A stretch of 64,000 bases of DNA from Fuerstiella sp. (GTDB lineage: Bacteria > Planctomycetota > Planctomycetia > Planctomycetales > Planctomycetaceae): NCBI GenBank assembly GCA_029245955.1, contig JAQWOH010000067.1, positions 16,390-80,389 on the forward strand, written 5' to 3'. The position numbers and the translations under genes were made by a program. This document shows, piece after piece, positions 58,664 through 64,000 of this stretch (the stretch's first letter is position 1; every line of letters starts with the position of its first letter). Under the pieces are notes generated by a model. It saw nothing but the letters and a program-made list of their open reading frames with translations. It was not told the DNA's origin and searched no databases.

Positions 58664-59713
58664 ATGCCGGAACCGCTGCGAATCGGAGTTACGGGATCAG
58701 GGTTCATGGGACGCACCCATGTGGATGCAGCGCACAAGCTCGAATCCACACGCCCTGTCGCCGTTACCGGGGGAACTCGAGCCACCAAACTGGCCGACGA
58801 CTACGGGATCGACGTCGAACCGGATGTGCAGGCTCTGGTCCGGCGAGATGACATCGACGCTGTTGTCATTGCAACTCCTCACTGGGTACACTGCGACGAA
58901 ACACTCGCCGCGGCCGCCGCGGGCAAACACGTCCTTGTGGAAAAACCGATGGCCACGTCGGTCGCCGATGCAGGGCGCATGTCCCAGGCCTGCGCTGACA
59001 GAGGAGTTGTGCTGTCGGTCGGCTACCACCAGCGGTTTCGGGAATCCAATGACCGTACACGCCAGCTGATCCAGGAAGGCGCCATCGGAAAAGTACGGTG
59101 CATTCAGATGTCGGCCCTGTTTGACATCACCACCATGCGGCAGGACACTGGATTCGGTGGAAACTGGGGCTGGTGGACCGACCCCCGCAGCGTGGCTCAC
59201 CTGATGAACAGCGCCCCTCACAATGTAGATCTGTGTCGCTGGTGGCTGGGCAGTGAAATCGTCTGCGTTGCCGCTCAGTCAGGTACGTTTCGCGAAGAAA
59301 ACCCCAACGAGAACACAACCATGACACTGCTGACATTTGCCGACGGCACCATGTCCACGTTCTGGTCGTCCAGCGTGCTGCCGGAACCCGGCTTTACGGG
59401 TGAAGCGTTCCGATTCCGCATTATGGGTGATGACGGCATCATCGATCTTGATCCGTATGGCCAGCTGCAACTGGGCAATGCCGGTGGCATGTCCACAGTT
59501 TACGAACAGCCGGCGGTGGGACACGATGATTCCTCCTCCGCCTTCGCACTCAGCCGAATGCAGGCGTACTGTGACCAGATGCAGGGCTTCGTCAACAGTA
59601 TCCACGGAACGAAGGGCGGCGAGGGCACCGCCCAGGACGGCATGGCCGGTGTCGCCGCAGTCACGGCGATGCTGCAGGCATCGTCAACGAATCGCGTCGT
59701 ACCGACAGAATAA
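58664..59713 (+). CDS. Gfo/Idh/MocA-family oxidoreductase
   Basis: A 349-residue NAD(P)-dependent oxidoreductase. The N-terminal Rossmann motif is GVTGSGFMGRTH, EKPMATSVADA is the typical EKP motif, and SVGYHQRF is part of the active-site strand. The C-terminal alpha/beta domain carries GGNWGWWTDPRS with the usual His/Asp contacts. It acts on sugars or inositols in the cytoplasm. AAAGGAAA lies before the ATG. It is divergent from the symporter operon and followed by a second member of the family 51 bases downstream. Confidence 0.93.
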   Translation: MPEPLRIGVTGSGFMGRTHVDAAHKLESTRPVAVTGGTRATKLADDYGIDVEPDVQALVRRDDIDAVVIATPHWVHCDETLAAAAAGKHVLVEKPMATSVADAGRMSQACADRGVVLSVGYHQRFRESNDRTRQLIQEGAIGKVRCIQMSALFDITTMRQDTGFGGNWGWWTDPRSVAHLMNSAPHNVDLCRWWLGSEIVCVAAQSGTFREENPNENTTMTLLTFADGTMSTFWSSSVLPEPGFTGEAFRFRIMGDDGIIDLDPYGQLQLGNAGGMSTVYEQPAVGHDDSSSAFALSRMQAYCDQMQGFVNSIHGTKGGEGTAQDGMAGVAAVTAMLQASSTNRVVPTE

Positions 59714-59764
59714 CAGAGACCTGACAAACGAATCTTACGTTTTGCATACGAATTGGCGGACAAC

Positions 59765-60838
59765 ATGAACTCAACTGACCGACGTACATTCCTTGCATCC
59801 TCAGCGACGACCGTCCTGGCCGCGGCTTCCGACTTATCAGCAAAGACTGCGCCCGCTGAGAGAATCAAGGTTGGCCAGATCGGCACGAAGCACGCTCACG
59901 CGTCCGGCAAGATGGCCACGTTTCGTAAATTCCCCGATCTGTTCGAAGTCGTGGGCGTTGTCGAAACTGACGACTCCCAGCGCAAACGCGTGGCCGATTC
60001 AAAAACATACGCCGACCTTAGCTGGATGTCGGAACAACAGCTTCTGGACATTTCAGGATTGCAGGCCGTCGCTGTTGAAACAGACATAGACAATCTGCTG
60101 CCCGTGGCCGAACAGTGCATCGCCGCGGGGAAGCATATCCATCTGGATAAACCCGCCGGAACTTCGCTGGCCCACTTCCAGAAAATCTGCGCAGCGGCCG
60201 ACGCCCGGGATCTGGTCATCCAGATGGGGTACATGTTCCGCAGCAACGCGGCCTTCCGCTTTCTTTTTCGCGCGGTTCGGTCTGGCTGGCTGGGGGACGT
60301 GTTTCTGCTGCATTGTGAAATGAGCAAGAAGGTTAACGACGCCACACGCGTGCAGCTTGCCAGATACAAGGGCGGCTCGCTGTTCGAACTGGGATGCCAC
60401 CTGATTGACGCCGTCGTGACGGTGCTTGGTCCGCCGACAAAAGTAAACGCCTTCAACAGAAACACCCGCCCGGACCACGACAAACTGATGGACAACTGCC
60501 TGGCGGTGTTCGAGTATCCCACAGCGACCGCTACCGTCCGCAGCTCCGTTTCAGAAGTCGAAGGATTTCGCCGGCGTCAGTTTCATGTCTGCGGGACAAA
60601 AGGAACCATCAGTATTCAGCCGCTGGAACCCTACCGCCTGCAACTGACGCTGGAACAGGACACGGCCGAGTACAAGAAAGGCACTCACGAAATCGAACTG
60701 CCCCCTTCCACCGGCCGATATGACGGCGACTTCCAGCACCTGGCCCGCGTGATCCGAGGACAGGAAAACCCGGAATATAACACCGCACACGACCTGGCCG
60801 TCCAGAAAGCCGTCCTGCAAGCCAGCGACATGGCATGA
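59765..60838 (+). CDS. Gfo/Idh/MocA-family oxidoreductase with Tat-like leader
   Basis: A 357-residue second oxidoreductase. The ATG at 59765 gives a Tat-type leader (DRRTFLASSATTVLA), so it may be exported, as seen for many planctomycete members; TTG 59753 is four codons upstream. The cofactor motif is looser (VGQIGTKHAHASGK) and the EKP motif reads DKPAGTS. GYMFRSNAAFRF and ELGCHLIDA are further family blocks. It sits right behind a cytoplasmic paralogue, so the pair may do related steps in two places. Confidence 0.87.
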   Translation: MNSTDRRTFLASSATTVLAAASDLSAKTAPAERIKVGQIGTKHAHASGKMATFRKFPDLFEVVGVVETDDSQRKRVADSKTYADLSWMSEQQLLDISGLQAVAVETDIDNLLPVAEQCIAAGKHIHLDKPAGTSLAHFQKICAAADARDLVIQMGYMFRSNAAFRFLFRAVRSGWLGDVFLLHCEMSKKVNDATRVQLARYKGGSLFELGCHLIDAVVTVLGPPTKVNAFNRNTRPDHDKLMDNCLAVFEYPTATATVRSSVSEVEGFRRRQFHVCGTKGTISIQPLEPYRLQLTLEQDTAEYKKGTHEIELPPSTGRYDGDFQHLARVIRGQENPEYNTAHDLAVQKAVLQASDMA

Positions 60839-61174
60839 TTCGAAGCAACACTGCCGCTGCTAACCAAAGTAGGCCGCTAAAACGCGTCATTCCGGAATCG
60901 GGCAAATCCGAGTCCCGGTGGCACATCGCATGCGACCTGCCGAGAATCGCATGCAGTCGCTGCCTCAGTTTTAACACAGGAACGGCCTTAAAACTGGTCC
61001 GGGCTGACTTCGAAATCGTGCCGGCAGCTCCGTAATATGCCCGCTTTTGTCTGTCTAAACACGATCCGTTCTCACTGACGGGGACGAACCAACGGATCTG
61101 GAAAACCCAGCCGAGCATGACTAGTATTTGCCGAAGAACATACCTGACAGGCCCATTCAATCGGTACAGCGACC
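60839..61174. other. Intergenic region
   Basis: About 335 bases with no recognised gene. No clear promoter or terminator could be assigned. Confidence 0.35.
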
Positions 61175-61537
61175 ATGCCAACAATCAAATTCGTGAACGA
61201 AAAGGTCTCCGTGGACGTCCAGGAAGGCGACAACATCCGCGCGGTGGCAAGAAAGAACGGGGTCCAGCTGTATGCCGGTCCACACAAAGTTCTGAACTGC
61301 ATGGGAATGGGAACATGCTGCAGCTGCAATGTCGTCGTCAAGGACGGCGCAGAAAACTGCAGCCCCAAAGGCTTCCTGGAAAAAATTAATAAGTGGATTA
61401 ACCCGCTGCTTGGCCTGAAACTGCTCAGCAATCCTGAAAAGGACGTACGCCTGGCCTGTCAGACCAAGGTACACGGTGATGTTGAGGTAGAAACCAACCC
61501 ACCGATCAACTGGCACGGCGAAAAGTTCTGGAACTAA
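61175..61537 (+). CDS. 2Fe-2S ferredoxin, adrenodoxin type
   Basis: A 120-residue ferredoxin. The iron-sulfur ligands are in CMGMGTCCSC, spaced C-x5-C-x2-C, with the fourth Cys in RLACQTKV; this spacing is that of adrenodoxin/ISC-type ferredoxins rather than plant type. The EGDNIRAVARKNGV segment is the usual N-terminal part. It passes electrons in the cytoplasm; a partner reductase is not nearby. The insert KINKWINPLLGLKLLSN between the third and fourth ligands is longer than usual. Confidence 0.9.
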   Translation: MPTIKFVNEKVSVDVQEGDNIRAVARKNGVQLYAGPHKVLNCMGMGTCCSCNVVVKDGAENCSPKGFLEKINKWINPLLGLKLLSNPEKDVRLACQTKVHGDVEVETNPPINWHGEKFWN

Positions 61538-61647
61538 CCCCCCCGCACGACTGCACGCACCAGCACGTAGCACAAGCATCTATGTTTGTTTGCCGCTGAT
61601 CTCATGTGTGGCCAACGGCGGGTAGCCGAAGGACGCCCTGGAACTTG

Positions 61648-61968
61648 TCACATTAATGGCTCTCGGGCCACGGCACACTGCAGAAATCTCCGTCCCGGAA
61701 TCGTCCGCACACGGTCGTAGAAATCGGGCGAATTGATGTGTTCCTGCTGTTCCGCAGTCAGCTGCTGTAGTCGATCACTTCACTCGTCTTCCGGCGGAAG
61801 CTCCATGACAATCCACTCGGGACGCGACTCAAACAACCGAATTTCTCGCAGCCGCACAGACTGAGACCGGTTGAGTACGACAATGGGACCGTTGGCCGTT
61901 CGAGGTCCACAGTCGGCTGCCCCCAGCCTGCTCAACTCAATACGCACTCGTCCCTCAGCAGGCCGCAC
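61648..61968 (-). pseudogene. Small gene interrupted by in-frame TGA
   Basis: One frame runs from GTG 61968 (TTAGGTGA upstream) through RVRIELSRLGAADCGPRTAN, VLNRSQSVRLREIRLFESRP and VMELPPEDE to a TGA at 61780-61782. It then continues in the same frame with SDRLQQLTAEQQEHINS, FYDRVRTIPGRRFLQC and AREPLM, to a stop at 61648. Both halves look protein-like. The TGA most simply reflects a nonsense mutation (for example from CGA). No obvious SECIS hairpin follows it, so selenocysteine is unlikely. The family is unknown. Confidence 0.5.
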
Positions 61969-62118
61969 CGGTCACCTAACATGTTTTTTCGCAGCGAACC
62001 AGGGCACCAGCGATGTTTATTCAAACGGTGCTGGTGGAGTAAAATCGAATGCTGTTCAAAGCGCCAGTGTCCTGTTGGGGCGGTGTCGCGAAGACCTTCC
62101 GTTGTGTGGTCGATCCCA

Positions 62119-62490
62119 ATGCAAGATGACAACCCTTACTTACCGCCGAAGGTCGATTATGCGGCAATCCCGGCAGGCGATGCCTGCATTCGAGTGACTC
62201 GGTCAACCAGCTATATGGATTTTCTGCTCGTGTATCGTATTCTCCTCGACGGACACGAGGTGGCCCGCATTAGTGCCGGTCAAACCGTTGATGTTCCAGT
62301 TGCATCAGGCAGACATTCAATTGTGGCGAAGGTCAATGGTGCAGGCAGCCCAACTCGCCATTTCCGCATTGCTGCACGGAAAACGGTACAGTTTGAATGC
62401 GGCAGTAATCTCCGCGGCCTGCGCATTTTTCTCACAATGGTCTACCTTTTGTTTCTCCGGGATGAATGGCTGACTTTGGATCAGGTCTGA
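62119..62490 (+). CDS. Small protein with N-terminal NPYLPPK motif
   Basis: A 123-residue protein starting at ATG 62119 with DDNPYLPPK, a motif seen at the start of many small planctomycete membrane or membrane-associated proteins. The centre is beta-strand-rich (DFLLVYRILLDGHEVARI, VASGRHSIVAKVNG, FRIAARKTVQFECGSN), consistent with a small PEGA-like or jelly-roll fold. A hydrophobic strip near the end (IFLTMVYLLF) may be a membrane helix. No family name can be given. It is alone between an interrupted gene and DUF4272. Confidence 0.6.
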   Translation: MQDDNPYLPPKVDYAAIPAGDACIRVTRSTSYMDFLLVYRILLDGHEVARISAGQTVDVPVASGRHSIVAKVNGAGSPTRHFRIAARKTVQFECGSNLRGLRIFLTMVYLLFLRDEWLTLDQV

Positions 62491-62537
62491 CGCGTCACAC
62501 CCACAACACAGATTTACCGCAGAACCGCGGTGTTTTC

Positions 62538-63239
62538 TCAGTCCCCGTAAGCTTCGGTTTCTCCCAGAAGCCAGCCTATTGCGACTGCACGCACAAAAAA
62601 GAGCCCACCTGCATGCTCGCGGTCGGCTGCGGGCATCTCATCGACCATTTCCCCCGCCTTCTTCAATGCGTTGGTATCGTCTTGAAGGCCTAGCTTCGCA
62701 AGTGTCTGACACAGAACCGTATACAAAATATCCGCAGCGAAGTTATTGCCGTCGCTCTTGTCGCGAAAACTGCGATCCCGCAGATGGTGCTTGACAAGCA
62801 GTATGTGTCGTCCATACCCCGCCAGCTCATCGGCTGGCCGCAAAGTCGCTGCTTCCACAAGTTCCCTGGCAGTGTCGTGTAGCAGGCGCAGCGCCCCTGC
62901 CGCAGACCCGGCGAACGTGGACGCAGGCGACGGATCCACCAGCCCCAATGCCCAGGCAAGCAGCGCCGCACCTTCTCTCGCCCAGTTTGCGTCCGTGCGT
63001 TGCTCCGGCCGCAATGATCCCAGAGGCGCCTCAAGTATATCTCTCTCCAGTGGCTCAATCTCGGCGCCGAGGTTAAGCGATTCCAGCCAGCCGAGCGCGC
63101 GTGGACACAGTTCCTCAGATCGCGGATGGCTCGGATTCGCTTCGACATTGGCGCGCAATTCAACAGCGGCCAACACAAGGGCGCGGGCGGCGACGCGTTT
63201 GGCGGGCTTTAGAGTTGGTAATTCTGGTGTGGCGGCCAT
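62538..63239 (-). CDS. DUF4272-family protein
   Basis: A protein of 233 residues, the DUF4272 type by its layout: RVAARALVLAAVELRANVEANP, then SEELCPRALGWLESL, a WAREGAALLAWALGLVDP block, and a closing VRAVAIGWLLGE. Function unknown. ATG 63239 was preferred because GGAG lies seven bases upstream; ATG 63245 is two codons earlier. The gene is richer in G+C than its neighbours and lies beside an IS3 element, so it may have come by transfer (inference). The start is 234 bases from the transposase gene, on the opposite strand. Confidence 0.65.
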   Translation of the reverse strand: MAATPELPTLKPAKRVAARALVLAAVELRANVEANPSHPRSEELCPRALGWLESLNLGAEIEPLERDILEAPLGSLRPEQRTDANWAREGAALLAWALGLVDPSPASTFAGSAAGALRLLHDTARELVEAATLRPADELAGYGRHILLVKHHLRDRSFRDKSDGNNFAADILYTVLCQTLAKLGLQDDTNALKKAGEMVDEMPAADREHAGGLFFVRAVAIGWLLGETEAYGD

Positions 63240-63473
63240 CTTCATTCTCCGAACATGATTCGTGCGACCAAGGAGTAAGGCTAACCACGGAGGCGCCGCA
63301 AGAAAAGTCAACGGGGCCTGCGCCGCAGCACACCGGCTTAGCCTAAGCAGACGGCGCTCACACGACGCGTTGTTCAGGTCGCGCCATCGCCAGACGCGGC
63401 GTTTTCAAGTCCTGCGTAGGGCAGCGGCTCGCCGCGGCGGTTATGCTTTGGCCACAGAAGAGGGAGGCATTAA

Positions 63474-63752
63474 ATGCCACGTAAGCGATTCCAGACAGAA
63501 GAGATCATTCAGAAGCTCCGGGAAGCGGAAGTCCTGCTTTCACAGGGAAAGGACGTTGCGACAGCATGTCGGCAGATCGGCGTCACGGATAACACCTATT
63601 ACCGCTGCCAGAAAGAATACGACGGGATCCGGACGGATCAGGCGAAGCGTCTGAAGGAGCTGGAAAAGGAGAACGCTCGACTGAAGAAGCTGGTGGCCGA
63701 GGCGGAACTGGACAAGGCCATTCTGCGGGAGGCCGCGTCGGGAAACTTCTGA
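63474..63752 (+). CDS. IS3-family transposase OrfA
   Basis: A 92-residue OrfA. The helix-turn-helix is in RFQTEEIIQKLREAEV... VATACRQIGVTDNTYYR, and the leucine-zipper coiled coil in LKELEKENARLKKLVAEAELDK. This protein binds the element's ends and is combined with OrfB by frameshifting or coupling. A GGGAGG site precedes the ATG. The stop codon TGA at 63750 overlaps the start region of orfB. Confidence 0.93.
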   Translation: MPRKRFQTEEIIQKLREAEVLLSQGKDVATACRQIGVTDNTYYRCQKEYDGIRTDQAKRLKELEKENARLKKLVAEAELDKAILREAASGNF

Positions 63753-63757
63753 GCCCT

Positions 63758-64000
63758 TTGACGCGTTGTCGTACGGTGGAGCATGTACGTAACACTCTGG
63801 GCCATGACCGGGTATCCGAACGTCGTGCGTGTCGTGTACCTGGTCAGTCCCGTTCCACACAGCGTCGTCAGGCTCATGTTCCTGAAGACGAACCGCGTCT
63901 GGTTCGTCGGATGACAGAGCTGGCAACGTCCTACGGTCGTTACGGATATCGCCGCATTACGACACTGCTTCGTCGAGAGGGCTGGATTGTCAATCACAAG
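63758..64000 (+). CDS. IS3-family transposase OrfB, partial
   Basis: The N-terminal 81 codons of an OrfB (DDE integrase, rve). The RRRAVEHVRRTLG-like start reads TRCRTVEHVRNTLGHDRVSERRACRV here and the conserved YGRYGYRRITTLLRREGW segment follows; the catalytic DDE residues lie beyond the window. It is in the -1 frame relative to orfA. TTG 63758 is only a possible start, and expression as an OrfAB fusion is also possible. No slippery A-run was found. Confidence 0.88.
   Translation, partial: MTRCRTVEHVRNTLGHDRVSERRACRVPGQSRSTQRRQAHVPEDEPRLVRRMTELATSYGRYGYRRITTLLRREGWIVNHK

Larger units (their letters stand above)
63474..64000 (+). mobile_element. IS3-family insertion sequence, cut by window end
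   Basis: OrfA is complete and orfB starts in the -1 frame behind it and runs off the edge. The left terminal inverted repeat was not identified with certainty in the 230 bases upstream of orfA, so the outer border is unknown. Only the left part of the element is in view. Confidence 0.85.

Noticed and set aside
61780..61782. Selenocysteine at the in-frame TGA
   Set aside because: No convincing SECIS hairpin follows directly; a nonsense mutation is simpler.
63300..63473. Possible attC-like or IS left end
   Set aside because: Some GTTATGC/GCCTAA-like words occur, but arms do not pair in the attC way and no clear terminal repeat was found.

Overview
The window looks like a chromosomal segment of a planctomycete (Planctomycetota, probably Planctomycetales), most likely a marine polysaccharide degrader. 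The signs are a DUF1552/DUF1592 secreted pair with c-type haem motifs, a CAPSR-type sulfatase, Gfo/Idh/MocA oxidoreductases with a Tat-like leader, large secreted proteins carrying the N-terminal LE-x-RTLLA motif, a soluble PknB-like kinase with a zinc ribbon, and a DNP(Y)-type small membrane protein. The genus cannot be fixed from the sequence. Genes are loosely spaced, many intergenic stretches are 300-900 bases, and at least four of these hold decayed genes.

Layout. 0.3-9.9 kb: secreted catabolic genes on the + strand (DUF1552, DUF1592 with haem and LamG-like parts, amidohydrolase, sulfatase, D-2-hydroxyacid dehydrogenase). 10.3-17.0 kb: mostly housekeeping genes on the - strand (thioesterase, beta-lactamase-like hydrolase, truB, kdsB, bioA, MoxR ATPase). 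17.7-22.2 kb: a tandem two-domain esterase, a lipoprotein zinc peptidase and a BNR/sialidase-like protein with an unclear start. 23.2-32.2 kb: two giant secreted Calx-beta proteins, one ending in tandem dockerin-like repeats and one in a cyclophilin domain, then two smaller secreted proteins. 32.6-38.8 kb: a protein kinase, a YkgJ-type cysteine-cluster protein and a TPR/FG-GAP/ASPIC protein.

40.6-50.1 kb is a flagellar filament locus. Flagellin, fliD and fliS lie on the + strand. Divergent from them is a tightly overlapping - strand operon of two TPR proteins (one with an STN-like domain, one with a P-V/I-E-V repeat), a small helical FlgN-like protein and a sigma-54 activator without a receiver domain. 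A -24/-12 type promoter sits in front of flagellin. This divergent, overlapping operon is the best candidate here for an undescribed system.

50.3-64.0 kb: a broken L7/L12-CTD-like gene, a small acidic protein with a clear terminator, a class I glutamine-amidotransferase-like protein lacking its catalytic Cys, and a coupled catabolic operon (SSS symporter, HpcH/HpaI aldolase, SDR, succinylglutamate-desuccinylase-like deacylase, WD40). Divergent from that operon are two Gfo/Idh/MocA genes. Then come an adrenodoxin-type ferredoxin, an interrupted small gene, a DUF4272 gene and the start of an IS3-family insertion sequence cut by the window edge. No rRNA, tRNA or CRISPR was seen. All family names come from reading motifs, not from database searches.
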